Origin: a virus
DNA length: 22,112 nucleotides
IMG/VR virus record: IMGVR_UViG_3300027911_000071
Coordinates: 1 to 22,112 of that record
Direction: 5' to 3' (one strand)
Part shown: one piece after another, positions 5,797 through 12,945 of the stretch
Layout: every line of letters begins with the position of its first letter
Numbering within the stretch: position 1 is the stretch's first letter
The notes under the pieces: model-generated
What the model saw: only the letters and a program-made list of their open reading frames with translations
The model's database searches: none
Told to the model about the DNA's origin: nothing
Position numbers and translations under genes: made by a program

Positions 5797-7496
5797 CGAC
5801 GATCGAGACGATCTCGCCCGGCGGCGACGTCGACGCCGAGATTGTCGAGCTGCTCCTGTGCCTGTCCGAGCGCGAGCTGGCCCGGTTCATGGACCAGCTC
5901 GGCCACGACGAGGTCGAGGTCGTAGAGCGGGCCCTCGCGGAGCACGCTGCGCTCGGGTGGCGTGCGACGCCGACGACGATGGCGGCGCACCTCACGCCGA
6001 TGGTCCGCAAGGTCAGCGCGGACGGCGTCGTCACACTCGAACCCGGGTTCAAGCGGTGGCGGTACGCGATGTACCTCGGCGAGCAGTTCCGCCTCGCCGC
6101 GACCGGGGTCGAGCCTCGGCAGATCTGGAACCTGCCGGCCCGGTACGGCAAGAGCCTGATCGGCTCGCAGTGGGGTCCGGTGTGGGCGTTCGACCGGGAT
6201 CCGACCAGCCGGATCATCCTGGCGAGCTACGGCGACACCCTGGCCGACGAGAACTCCGACGCGGTGCGCCAGATCCTGCGCGAGCACAAGGACGTGCTGC
6301 GCGTCGAGCTGCGCCGTGACCGTCAACGCATCGACCGCTTCGTGACGACCGAGGGCGGTGGCCTGCTCGCCGCCGGCATCGACTCGGGCATCGTCGGGTT
6401 CGGTGCTGACGGCGCGGTCGTGGACGACCCGTTCAAGAACTGGCAGGAGGCGCACTCGGAGGCGCGCCGCAACCACGTCGACAACCAGTTCCGGGCCGTC
6501 ATCCGGCTCCGCCTGGAGTCCGACACCTCGTGGCTGATCGTGATCCACCACCGCCACCATGTCGATGACCTGTCGGGCCGGTTGCTGCAGCAGATGGAGG
6601 ACGGGACCGGCGAGCGCTACCACCTGGTGCGGCTGCCAGCGATCGCCGAGACGCCGGATCCGAACTCGCCGAAGTGGTGGCGTCGGCTGCCGGATGCGAT
6701 CGGCCGCGCGCCCGGCGAGCCACTCGAGCCGGAGCGGTTCAGCGTCGCGACGGTGAAGGCCCGTGCCCTGTCGATCGGCACGTATCTGACCGGGGCGATG
6801 GAGCAGCAGGATCCGGCGCCGGCCGAGGGTATCGACATCAAGCGCGACTGGTTCAAGGTCGAGCTCGATCTCCCTCCGGCGTTCGATCAGATGATCACGA
6901 GCTGGGACATGAAGCTGAAGGACAAGGAGGCCGGCGACTACGTGGTCGGCCAGGCGTGGGGTCGCACCGGGAAGGACTGCTGGCTGCTCGACGGGCTGCG
7001 CGGCCAATGGAATCAGGCGACGTCGACCAACGCGATCGCGCTCCTGTCGGTGCGCCACCCGGAGATCCGCTACCACGTCATCGAGAACACGGGCAACGGC
7101 CCGGAGGTCGCCGAGTCGCTCCGGTCGCCGGCTCCTGGCTACGAGCTGTCCGACGAGATGGCCGGCCAGCTCGGGATGACGATGGCGGAGCGTGCGCTCG
7201 TGCAGGAGCGTCGCCGACGCGGCCTCGGCGGGCTGATCATGAACAACCCGAAGGGCTCGAAGCCGGTCCGCATGCGCGCGGTGATCCCTTACATCGAGGC
7301 CGGCGACGTCCACGTGAACGCGCACTGGACCGGGCTCGGCGCCTACCTGGACGAGATGGCGGCGTTCCCGGAGGGCGACTTCGATGACCAGTGCGACGCC
7401 ACGTCGCAGGCGCTGGCGCGGATGCACCGGCTCGGGGTGCGGTCGCGGCGGCCGACCGGGCAGGCGTTGATCGAAGGGCGTGCATCGACCGTCTAG
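5793..7496 (+). CDS. terL: Terminase large subunit (ATPase and nuclease)
   Basis: 567 residues, GTG start in a GTGA overlap. This is the motor that cuts concatemeric DNA and drives it into the prohead through the portal. A Walker A-like loop is at about 114-121 (LPARYGKS) and Walker B at about 209-213 (VVDDP). The coupling motif is at about 251-262 (HHRHHVDDLSG, equivalent to the TRWHEDDL-type motif). The RNase H-like nuclease has acidic residues at D372 (SWDMKLKDKEAGDY), E431 (ENTGNGPEV) and D531/D535 (GDFDDQCDA). Length is typical for phage terminases. Between E431 and the last Asp there is an extra charged stretch (about 448-480, ending VQERRRRGLGG), longer than I would expect. The stop TAG is followed by a possible promoter. 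Confidence 0.93.
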   Translation: MTTIETISPGGDVDAEIVELLLCLSERELARFMDQLGHDEVEVVERALAEHAALGWRATPTTMAAHLTPMVRKVSADGVVTLEPGFKRWRYAMYLGEQFRLAATGVEPRQIWNLPARYGKSLIGSQWGPVWAFDRDPTSRIILASYGDTLADENSDAVRQILREHKDVLRVELRRDRQRIDRFVTTEGGGLLAAGIDSGIVGFGADGAVVDDPFKNWQEAHSEARRNHVDNQFRAVIRLRLESDTSWLIVIHHRHHVDDLSGRLLQQMEDGTGERYHLVRLPAIAETPDPNSPKWWRRLPDAIGRAPGEPLEPERFSVATVKARALSIGTYLTGAMEQQDPAPAEGIDIKRDWFKVELDLPPAFDQMITSWDMKLKDKEAGDYVVGQAWGRTGKDCWLLDGLRGQWNQATSTNAIALLSVRHPEIRYHVIENTGNGPEVAESLRSPAPGYELSDEMAGQLGMTMAERALVQERRRRGLGGLIMNNPKGSKPVRMRAVIPYIEAGDVHVNAHWTGLGAYLDEMAAFPEGDFDDQCDATSQALARMHRLGVRSRRPTGQALIEGRASTV

Positions 7497-7502
7497 GTGA
7501 GC

Positions 7503-7508
7503 TAACTT
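7503..7508 (+). promoter_or_regulatory. Possible -10 box (TAACTT)
   Basis: In the 40-bp gap after terL, GCTAACTT resembles the GCTACCCT boxes found elsewhere in the window. No convincing -35 lies at 16-18 bp. It would give a leader of about 20 nt carrying the AAGGAGGT Shine-Dalgarno (7523-7530) of the next gene. Confidence 0.3.
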
Positions 7509-7536
7509 CGGTTCGGTCCACCAAGGAGGTCCCCGC

Positions 7537-8154
7537 ATGTCGGACGCCCCGCAGGCGATCCCGCCCTCGGCTTCGCCGCCGTCGTCGGTGATCCATGTCA
7601 CCCGGCCGATCGAGCCGGGTTGCATCGTGGTGCTCGACTACCCGGAGCTGCTCGACTCGAGCCAGGTCGACGGGTTCATCGAGGAGGTCCGCGACGACCT
7701 GGTGAACATGGCGGGCCACGCCGAGTTCTTCATCTTCGTGGCGATGCCCGGGAACCGTGTCGAGGTGTTCCCCGAAGGCTGCCTGGACGACGCGCTTGAC
7801 CGGGCCCTCGATCGACGCGAGCAGCAGCGCCTGGCCCAGCGGTCCTCGCTGGACGACACGCTCGACCGGATCCGCACCGCGAAGGAGGTGCAGGCGCGCA
7901 CGATCGCCGACCCGCGCGTCACCGACGTCGGCGTCGCTCCGGTCGGCCCCTCGAACCCGCACTCGAGCCTGGGCCTGGTGGGGGAGATGCCACCGCGCCG
8001 GGAGATCGGCGACGAGTACTCGCCGCCGTCGGGCGAGCACGCCGGCCACACGATCAAGATCCTTGCGGTGCGCGACGTCGACGGGACCCGGCTCGCGCTG
8101 GCCCTGTGCTCGTGCGGCGTCGATTGGGAGTTCCCGAACGGGGTAGCCGGATGA
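7537..8154 (+). CDS. Hypothetical protein opening the terminase-portal block
   Basis: 205 residues, ATG 6 nt after a perfect AAGGAGGT. After a Pro/Ser-rich start (about 1-18), residues 20-75 look like an alpha/beta unit (GCIVVLDYPELLDSSQV, EFFIFVAMPGNRVEVFP). A long charged helix follows (about 82-122, LDDALDRALDRREQQRL). The C-terminal domain contains GHTIKILAVRDVDGTRLALA and a CSCG pair, suggesting a small metal or disulphide site. No family is recognised. It follows the only gap between terL and the next 4.7 kb of packed small genes, so it probably heads that operon. Confidence 0.65.
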   Translation: MSDAPQAIPPSASPPSSVIHVTRPIEPGCIVVLDYPELLDSSQVDGFIEEVRDDLVNMAGHAEFFIFVAMPGNRVEVFPEGCLDDALDRALDRREQQRLAQRSSLDDTLDRIRTAKEVQARTIADPRVTDVGVAPVGPSNPHSSLGLVGEMPPRREIGDEYSPPSGEHAGHTIKILAVRDVDGTRLALALCSCGVDWEFPNGVAG

Positions 8155-8360
8155 GCGGCGACGGGTTCCGGTTCCGCTGCCAGGTCGCTCGGGCGTTCAG
8201 GATCCCGCCGTGGATCGCGATGGACGTCGACCACGGTGGGCGCGGCACGGTCCGCCGTCGGCTGGTCGGCCGCCGGCTCGACCGGGTTCACGTCTGCCGC
8301 TGCGCCTGCCAGCGTCGCCTGTGGCGTCGCTGCGGGCCGTGCCTGTGGTGCGGGCGGTGA
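8151..8360 (+). CDS. Cys-rich basic protein
   Basis: 69 residues, ATGA overlap with the previous gene. The first two thirds are basic and beta-like (GRGTVRRRLVGRRLDRVHV). The C-terminus carries six Cys in 20 residues (CRCACQRRLWRRCGPCLWC), enough for one or two zinc sites or an Fe-S-type cluster. G/C third positions hold through the whole frame. A high Arg content would suit nucleic-acid binding. No family is recognised. Confidence 0.55.
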   Translation: MSGDGFRFRCQVARAFRIPPWIAMDVDHGGRGTVRRRLVGRRLDRVHVCRCACQRRLWRRCGPCLWCGR

Positions 8361-8599
8361 CCGTGCTCCGGGAGCCGAAGCGCCACCACCAGTGCATCCC
8401 GCTCCTGCCGGAGCCCAGGTCGGTCGTGTCCGGCTCCCTGGTCGAGTGCGACGTGTGCCGCCGCCGATGGGTGCGCGACACCGACACCGGCGCCTACAAC
8501 GTCGGGGCCTACTGGCGGCGCTCGTGGCCCGACGCGCTCCTGTTCGGCTGGCTCCGCCGGCACCTGTCCCACCCCACCAACCCGAAGGAGAACCCGTGA
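8357..8599 (+). CDS. Small zinc-knuckle protein
   Basis: 80 residues, GTG in a GTGA overlap. HHQC near residue 10 and ECDVCRRRW near residue 30 give a Cys/His set of the HxxC...CxxC type. The rest is aromatic and basic (YWRRSWPDALLFGWLRRHL). It contains the Shine-Dalgarno AAGGAG of the next gene near its end. No family is recognised. It is one of three consecutive short Cys-containing genes. Confidence 0.55.
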   Translation: MTVLREPKRHHQCIPLLPEPRSVVSGSLVECDVCRRRWVRDTDTGAYNVGAYWRRSWPDALLFGWLRRHLSHPTNPKENP

Positions 8600-8781
8600 A
8601 GCGCTTCATCGCCATCGTCGCCCTCGTCGCCGCCCCGGTCGTCGGGCTCGTGTCCTCGGTCGCGTCGCCGGCTCCGGCCTCGGCCGCCGCCGCGTGCTTC
8701 CTGCCCCGGCACTGGCATTGGGTCGCGACCGGCTACAACCGGCAGACGGGCACGTCGTTCGGTCGCCTCGTCTGCTCGTGA
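8596..8781 (+). CDS. Exported mini-protein with Sec signal peptide
   Basis: 61 residues, GTG start in a GTGA overlap, 3-4 nt after GAAGGAGAA. The N-terminus has the three parts of a signal peptide: basic VKR, hydrophobic core FIAIVALVAAPVVGLVSSVA, and a polar end PAPASAAAA with AxA cleavage motifs near residue 30. The predicted mature part is about 28-30 residues with two Cys (ACFLPRHWHWVATGY and RLVCS). This would form one disulphide outside the cytoplasmic membrane. It lacks a lipobox Leu three before Cys, so a lipoprotein is less likely. No family is recognised. An envelope, lysis or superinfection role is possible. Confidence 0.6.
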   Translation: MKRFIAIVALVAAPVVGLVSSVASPAPASAAAACFLPRHWHWVATGYNRQTGTSFGRLVCS

Positions 8782-9404
8782 CCTGGGATCACGCCGAGCA
8801 GCGCGCCTACGGGGCGGAGGAGGCGTACGTCGATGCCGTCGCCGACCGCGAGCGCGCCTGCTCGGTGCCCGACGGCTACCTGGCGTCCCGAACCGAGGCC
8901 GCCGAGCTGATCCTGGAGGCACTGTCGGCCGACTCGACCATTGACGGTGCGCTCCGGGCCCTGGCCGGCCTCATGGACTGTTGCACCGGCGCGGCAGTGT
9001 ACGGCCCGACCCGCTGCACCTGCTGGGTCACCGAGTACGACCTGGTGCAGCAGCCAGTGGAGCCGGGCCTGGTCGTCGGCGTCCACGACCGGGCGAAGAT
9101 GTGCGATGCGTGCGCCTACCGGCCGGACTCGCCGGAGGCCCGTGGCGATCCCCGCTACCAGGGCCGGGCGCCTGACGGGGCCACGTTTTGGTGCCACGAG
9201 GGCATGCGGAAGGTCGCCCGCTGGCGTCACCCGGGGCTCGGGATCACGGTCGAGGCCGACGGCGACTACTACCAGCCGCCGATGGTGAAGCACCGGACGC
9301 AGGCGGGCCGCGGCGAGGCCGTGCCCTTCAAGGCGGACGGGTCGCCCGGCGAGCGGTGCGCCGGCTGGGCCGCCCACCAGGGTCGGGACCGGCCCCGTGG
9401 GTGA
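8778..9404 (+). CDS. Hypothetical protein with Cys-rich metal-binding domain
   Basis: 208 residues, GTG in a GTGA overlap. The first 55 residues are helical and acidic. The rest is Cys-rich: DCC and RCTCW at about 72-85, CDAC at about 111-116, WCHEG at about 139, and GERCAGW near the end. The order CDACAYRPDSPE, then FWCHEGM, then CAGW resembles a recurring actinophage protein type that I know only as uncharacterised. A zinc site or an iron-sulphur cluster are both possible. The C-terminal tail GRDRPRG overlaps the next start by 8 bases. Confidence 0.65.
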   Translation: MTWDHAEQRAYGAEEAYVDAVADRERACSVPDGYLASRTEAAELILEALSADSTIDGALRALAGLMDCCTGAAVYGPTRCTCWVTEYDLVQQPVEPGLVVGVHDRAKMCDACAYRPDSPEARGDPRYQGRAPDGATFWCHEGMRKVARWRHPGLGITVEADGDYYQPPMVKHRTQAGRGEAVPFKADGSPGERCAGWAAHQGRDRPRG

Positions 9405-9933
9405 GCCGATCGAACGGATCGAGCCGTGGCCCTCGGTCGAGGACCCCGAGTACCACATCGTCGTGTTCACGGCGGCCGACGTGTGGTGGTCGGAGCATCC
9501 GCCGTTCGCGCCTGGCTGGCTGGAGGTCCGGGTGTTCGACGTGATGTGGGAGGAGTCCTACGGCGAGGGGAACCGCAACGTCGGCGGGATGTCGTTCCGC
9601 ACGCTGCCGGCCTCGGAGCCGTTCGAGATGGGCGGCGTGTCGTTCGTGTCGGTCGGCGGCGAATCGATGTCATGGCCGGCCGCGCCGCCGCCCGGCCCTC
9701 CGGTCGAGATGGGGTTCACCTACGAGCGGGCCGGCGCCCACTCGAACATGGACCGCACCCGCGACTGGCGTGAGGCCGACCCGGTCGCTGAGGGCTCCAC
9801 GAAGTGGGACGGCTGCACGAACTACTCGGTCCACGCGCACGCGTGCTCGCCGGAGCAGATCGTCGCCGTCGCCGCCGCCTTCCACCGTGGCGTCGAGCTC
9901 GCTCACGAGATCATGCGGGTGGACGAGATTTGA
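9397..9933 (+). CDS. Hypothetical protein, beta-rich N-terminus
   Basis: 178 residues from GTG 9397, which overlaps the previous gene by 8 bases. The N-terminal 90 residues contain several likely strands and many aromatic residues (YHIVVFTAADVWWSEHP, WLEVRVFDVMWEESY). A Pro-rich turn (PAAPPPGPP) separates a C-terminal part ending in a long helix (EQIVAVAAAFHRGVELAHEIM). Two isolated Cys are present. No family is recognised. It is joined by TTGA overlap to the ASCH gene that follows. Confidence 0.65.
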   Translation: MGEPIERIEPWPSVEDPEYHIVVFTAADVWWSEHPPFAPGWLEVRVFDVMWEESYGEGNRNVGGMSFRTLPASEPFEMGGVSFVSVGGESMSWPAAPPPGPPVEMGFTYERAGAHSNMDRTRDWREADPVAEGSTKWDGCTNYSVHAHACSPEQIVAVAAAFHRGVELAHEIMRVDEI

Positions 9934-10460
9934 AGGCGATCACGCTGCACCAGCCGTGGGCGTCGCTGATCGCCGTCGGAGCGAAGCGGATCGAGACCCG
10001 CTCGTGGTCGACGCGCTACCGCGGGCCGCTCGCGATCCACGCCGGCATGCGCCACCCGCCGACCGGGCTCACCGAGGGCGCCGTGTGCGGTGGCCTGGTC
10101 AGCCGGTCGACGCTGCGCTACCACGACCGGGTGGACGACCGCTTCCACTGGTCGTCGTTCGCCAACGCGACGTGCCTGATCCCGCTGCCGCTCGGGGCCG
10201 TGGTCGCGGTCGCGAACCTGGTCGACGTGCTGCCGATGCAGGCGTTCGCCGGCCCCAACGAGTGCCTGGTGATTCACGATGATGGCGGCGTCGAGCAGTG
10301 GATCCCGGGCGAGGAGTACCCGGGCATGATCCGCTCGCTGGACGACCAGGCGCCGTTCGGCGACTTCGCTCCTGGCCGGTGGGCGTGGATGCTGGAGGAC
10401 GTGCGCCCGTGTGCGCCGATCCCGATGCGCGGTCACCAGGGCCTCTGGACGTGGGCGTGA
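9930..10460 (+). CDS. ASCH-domain protein
   Basis: 176 residues. The start is TTG 9930 in a TTGA overlap, giving the classic ASCH opening LKAITLHQPWASLIAVGAKRIETRSW and then RYRGPLAIHAG. ASCH domains are small PUA/YTH-like barrels that bind modified bases or RNA, and some (E. coli YqfB) hydrolyse N4-acetylcytidine. Conserved K/E/T residues lie at about K19, E22 and T23, with Y30. A strand block at about 83-104 (LIPLPLGAVVAVANLVDVL) and the closing GRWAWMLEDVRP (about 149-160) complete the fold. ASCH genes are frequent in actinophages. The substrate here is unknown; RNA binding or nucleoside metabolism is inference. Confidence 0.85.
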   Translation: MKAITLHQPWASLIAVGAKRIETRSWSTRYRGPLAIHAGMRHPPTGLTEGAVCGGLVSRSTLRYHDRVDDRFHWSSFANATCLIPLPLGAVVAVANLVDVLPMQAFAGPNECLVIHDDGGVEQWIPGEEYPGMIRSLDDQAPFGDFAPGRWAWMLEDVRPCAPIPMRGHQGLWTWA

Positions 10461-10633
10461 CCGGCGTCCCGGGGCTCGAGCCCGACGTCGCGGTCCGGGT
10501 GGTCGAGCAGCTCGTGTGGGTGGTACAGAACTCCGACGGTGTCGCCGGCCTCCGGGTGGACGACTCCGTCATGTCGTGGCATGAAGTCGTCCAGCTCTAC
10601 GTCCCCGCGTGGCCCAAGGAGGTCCCCCGTTGA
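10457..10633 (+). CDS. 58-residue hypothetical protein
   Basis: GTG in a GTGA overlap. The short protein has an amphipathic helix (DVAVRVVEQLVWVVQ), a central loop and a second helix-like part (SWHEVVQLYVPAW). There is no Cys and no clear membrane span. The end of the gene carries the strong AAGGAGGT of the next gene. No family is recognised. Confidence 0.5.
   Translation: MTGVPGLEPDVAVRVVEQLVWVVQNSDGVAGLRVDDSVMSWHEVVQLYVPAWPKEVPR
10616..10623 (+). promoter_or_regulatory. Shine-Dalgarno AAGGAGGT deciding a TTG start
   Basis: A perfect anti-16S match six bases before TTG 10630. It argues for the rare TTG start over any other codon in this frame, and the TTG also forms a TTGA overlap with the upstream stop. 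Confidence 0.7.
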
Positions 10634-11235
10634 CCGTTGTCCTTCCCCCGTCCGATCCGACGCTCGGCTGCGAGCTGAGCTGCGGCTGCGTCATCACCGG
10701 CGATCAGATGATCCCGCTGCTCGGCTCGAAGCCTGGTGATGAGCGGGCCTGCCCGATCCACGGGCCGCTCCTGCTCCCCGCCGGCACGACGATCCGCGTC
10801 GTGGCCACCAACGTGCCCGTGTCGATGCCGGGGCTCGTGGTCGAGGACGAGGACGAGGACGGCTCGGGCGCGGATCTCGGCGACCTGGTCGACGCGTCCG
10901 GGCGTGTGGACGAGCTGCTCCGCCGGCACACCGAGCGTGCGGTGTTCCCGGACCGTGGGCTTCCTGGCGGCCCGCCGCCGCACTTCCACGACGAGTCGCA
11001 CGACCGTGCCCCGGAGATGGAGATCGTCCAGGTCGTGAAGGTGACCTTCCTGCGCGGCCAGGGATGCTGCGAGCGTTCCCTCGTGCGCCGGGTGACGGCC
11101 TACTACGGGATGGACGGCCGGCTGATCGTGGAGGACGACCCGTCGCCGCAGTCGATCCCGTGCGGGTTCCACGAGTTCGCCCACCCGTTCGACGGTGTCA
11201 GCAACGGGGCCGGATGCTTCGAGGCGTCGTCATGA
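10630..11235 (+). CDS. Hypothetical protein with Cys-rich knuckle
   Basis: 201 residues from TTG 10630. Near the N-terminus CELSCGC (about 14-20) and CPIHG (about 42-46) form a likely zinc knuckle. The middle is acidic (VEDEDEDGSGADLGDLVDASG). The C-terminal half is beta-rich (EIVQVVKVTFLRGQGCCERS, then VRRVTAYYGMDGRLIVED) and ends with PCGFHEFAHPF, giving further Cys/His. No family is recognised. The next gene starts in an ATGA overlap. Confidence 0.65.
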   Translation: MTVVLPPSDPTLGCELSCGCVITGDQMIPLLGSKPGDERACPIHGPLLLPAGTTIRVVATNVPVSMPGLVVEDEDEDGSGADLGDLVDASGRVDELLRRHTERAVFPDRGLPGGPPPHFHDESHDRAPEMEIVQVVKVTFLRGQGCCERSLVRRVTAYYGMDGRLIVEDDPSPQSIPCGFHEFAHPFDGVSNGAGCFEASS

Positions 11236-11510
11236 GCGACCCGTCGACCAACAGCGCTGAGGCGCAACCGCAGTCGGTCTACGAGGCGCTGGCGATGCAG
11301 CTCGGTTGCCCGGGATGGAAGCCGGAGACCCCGTTCCGGTGGTTCATCGTGAAGCTCCGCAACCCGGGCCGGTCGACGGAGTACATCGTGGTCGTGGACC
11401 ATCCGCTCGGGCGGATCCCGCTCATGTTCAGCCACCAGGCGTTCGGCGAGTTCATCCGGGCCGCGCAGAGCGAGCACTCCGGGATCGTGCTGCCCCCGTC
11501 GGGCGGGTGA
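11232..11510 (+). CDS. Hypothetical protein, possible paralogue of the gene at 12810
   Basis: 92 residues, ATGA overlap. The first 30 residues are polar and followed by strands (FRWFIVKLRNPG, TEYIVVVDHPLGRIPLMF) and a helix ending in SEHSGIVLP. The late layout (strand, P-G turn, LxF, helix, SGIV) is also seen in the protein at 12810-13097 (LALPTGLTGLAF, then NHRSGIVIA). By eye the two look like diverged copies of one small alpha/beta family that I cannot name. Function is unknown. Confidence 0.6.
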   Translation: MSDPSTNSAEAQPQSVYEALAMQLGCPGWKPETPFRWFIVKLRNPGRSTEYIVVVDHPLGRIPLMFSHQAFGEFIRAAQSEHSGIVLPPSGG

Positions 11511-11713
11511 ACCGGATCCGCATCGACCTGAACGTGCGGACGGCGACGGGCACGTTCGCCGGGTTCGAGGACGCCGATCTACTACCGTTCGTCGGCGAGC
11601 ACGTCATCGCCTTCGAAGAGGAGACCGGCGTGGAGGGTCCTGCCATCGTGGAAGCCGTCGAGGTCGTGAGCCGCCTCGTGTATCTGCAGCTCGACTGGTC
11701 GCGCCTTGCCTGA
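11507..11713 (+). CDS. 68-residue beta-rich hypothetical protein
   Basis: GTG in a GTGA overlap. The sequence alternates strands and turns (NRIRIDLNVRTATGTFAGF, EHVIAFEEETG, AIVEAVEVVSRLVYLQLDW), consistent with a small beta-barrel. It is acidic overall with no Cys. It loosely resembles the layout of the proteins at 12023 and 12284, which also place a final VxxLxV-type strand at the end, but the likeness may be only compositional. Confidence 0.5.
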   Translation: MNRIRIDLNVRTATGTFAGFEDADLLPFVGEHVIAFEEETGVEGPAIVEAVEVVSRLVYLQLDWSRLA

Positions 11714-12026
11714 CTTCGATGACGAGCTGTTGGACGACGATGATGTCGTGCTCGACGTGCTGCCCGAGCCTGGCGCTCCGCCGCCACCACTCGAGCCTCC
11801 GGTTACGCCGGCGCAGACGCACACGGTTCGCCGCCGGCCCCGGTTCGGCGAAGCGGTCCTCGGGCTCGGCCCTCGTGCTCGTGGCGCTCCGAAGGCGCCG
11901 CGGCCGGACAAGCTCCTGGCGCAGCGCGAGCACGCGCAGAAGGCGAAGGCGCTGATCGAGGGCGGCGTGAACAAGGGCGAGCAGCTCGGCTACGGCCCGG
12001 CGTCGTCGGGATCGGTCGAGCCGTGA
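11706..12026 (+). CDS. Hypothetical protein with acidic N-terminus and basic C-terminus
   Basis: 106 residues. The start is probably TTG 11706, which overlaps the previous gene by 8 bases. No ATG precedes the coding stretch in this frame. The first 20 residues are very acidic (DFDDELLDDDDVVLDVL). A Pro-rich segment follows (EPGAPPPPLEPPVTP), then a basic region (VRRRPRFGEAV and KAPRPDKLLAQREHAQKAKAL). Such bipolar charge suggests a protein- or nucleic-acid-binding adaptor, but no family is recognised. Confidence 0.55.
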   Translation: MPDFDDELLDDDDVVLDVLPEPGAPPPPLEPPVTPAQTHTVRRRPRFGEAVLGLGPRARGAPKAPRPDKLLAQREHAQKAKALIEGGVNKGEQLGYGPASSGSVEP

Positions 12027-12247
12027 AGGTGGTCGAGTGGGCGGTCGTGCAGGGCCGCGGCCGGCTTGCCGTCGTGCCGTGGGAAGGATCGAACGATGAG
12101 GCCGGTGGGCTGCTCGGCTCGACCGTCGAACTTGACGGCGCCCCGTTCCGGGTGGTTGGCGTCGAGTGTCAGCCGACTCTTATCCCGAAGTACGTGCGGG
12201 ACGGTCATGTCGCGCTGCTTGTTGACCCGGTGTCGAACCCCGGTTAG
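12023..12247 (+). CDS. 74-residue beta-rich hypothetical protein
   Basis: GTG in a GTGA overlap. Strands VVEWAVVQGRGRLAVVPW, STVELDGAPFRVVGVE and HVALLVDPV suggest a small barrel. It has one Cys. The stop codon TAG (12245-12247) is itself the first half of a -10 box, and the -35 TTGACC lies inside the last codons. The gene therefore ends within the promoter of the next one. Confidence 0.6.
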   Translation: MKVVEWAVVQGRGRLAVVPWEGSNDEAGGLLGSTVELDGAPFRVVGVECQPTLIPKYVRDGHVALLVDPVSNPG

Positions 12248-12250
12248 CCT
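12222..12250 (+). promoter_or_regulatory. Sigma-70-type promoter TTGACC-N17-TAGCCT
   Basis: -35 TTGACC (12222-12227), an optimal 17-bp spacer and -10 TAGCCT (12245-12250) form the best promoter in the window. Transcription would start near 12257 and give a leader of about 27 nt with AAGGAG (12270-12275) before ATG 12284. AACCCC (12236-12241) can pair with GGGGTT (12254-12259) across the -10, a small hairpin that might also act on read-through transcripts. Confidence 0.65.
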
Positions 12251-12283
12251 ACGGGGGTTCCCCAGGTCCAAGGAGCGCCCCGC

Positions 12284-12559
12284 ATGCCGAACCTCGCCGA
12301 CGGTCACGCCAGCCATCCCCGCTTCAGCTTCCGGCTCCACGCGCCCGACGGGGCCCTGTACGACGCTGCGGCGTTCGACGGTCAGTTCGGGAAGCCGTTC
12401 CTGGTCGACGCCGGCTGGGGTCAGCTCCAGGGCGAGCTGGTCGCCGCGGTCGTGTGCGACTCGGGCGCGTTCGCCGACCTGACCGTGCGGCTCCCGGAGA
12501 GCGCCGGCCGGATCGAGACGATCGTCGGCGAGTCGATGCTGCACCTGTCGCTCGGATGA
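12284..12559 (+). CDS. 91-residue beta-rich hypothetical protein
   Basis: ATG 12284, 8 nt after AAGGAG, in the extended CCAAGGAG context shared with three other genes. The protein is beta-rich (RFSFRLHAPDGALYD, GELVAAVVCDSGAFADLTVRL, IETIVGESMLHLSL), with one Cys. It is the first gene behind the strongest promoter of the window, so it may be expressed independently of the upstream operon. No family is recognised. Confidence 0.6.
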   Translation: MPNLADGHASHPRFSFRLHAPDGALYDAAAFDGQFGKPFLVDAGWGQLQGELVAAVVCDSGAFADLTVRLPESAGRIETIVGESMLHLSLG

Positions 12560-12945
12560 GACTCGAGCGGCTGCCGTACGTGAAGGTCGGGCATGTCCCG
12601 GAGGGTCTTCGCGTCCGGTGCCGCCTGTGCCCGAAGCGGCCGATGGAGCTGATCACCGGCGGCTGGCGTGCGGTCGATGACTGGTGGAGGGAGCATCGCT
12701 TGTCGGCCCGCCACGAGCTGGCGGTCTACGAGCACTGGTGCGCCGAGGTCGTGGTCCGGTCGATGTCCGTTCAGGGTCGCAGCTTGGGCCCCTACCTGCA
12801 GGAGGCCCTGTGCCCGCCGATGAACCCGCCGAGTCTGAGTCGCCGTTCGCAGCGGTCGGACTCGGACCCATGTGGATCCCGTTCGCCTTCAACTGGAACT
12901 GGGGTCGCATCACCCTCGCCGACGGACCTCGGGTCGCCGTGCTGA
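12556..12945 (+). CDS. Small Cys/His protein with a long out-of-frame tail over the next gene
   Basis: 129 residues if read to its stop, ATGA overlap at the start. RCRLCPKRP (about 21-29), H47, H53 and HWC (about 60-62) form a likely zinc site, with an aromatic stretch GGWRAVDDWWREHRL between. Third-position G/C is good until about 12805 and then degrades, while the -1 frame becomes the good one. The last about 45 residues (Ser/Pro-rich, PSLSRRSQRSDSDPCGSRS) therefore overlap the next gene by 136 bases. They are probably not the ancestral end. A lost stop or a -1 frameshift that would fuse the two are both possible. Confidence 0.5.
   Translation: MRLERLPYVKVGHVPEGLRVRCRLCPKRPMELITGGWRAVDDWWREHRLSARHELAVYEHWCAEVVVRSMSVQGRSLGPYLQEALCPPMNPPSLSRRSQRSDSDPCGSRSPSTGTGVASPSPTDLGSPC

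Noticed and set aside
4794-7625. Open frame of 943 codons on the minus strand opposite the terminase genes
   Set aside because: It is a shadow: in GC-rich DNA stops are rare in antisense frames. The translation is Arg/Pro/His-rich with no motif, whereas the + strand has terminase motifs.
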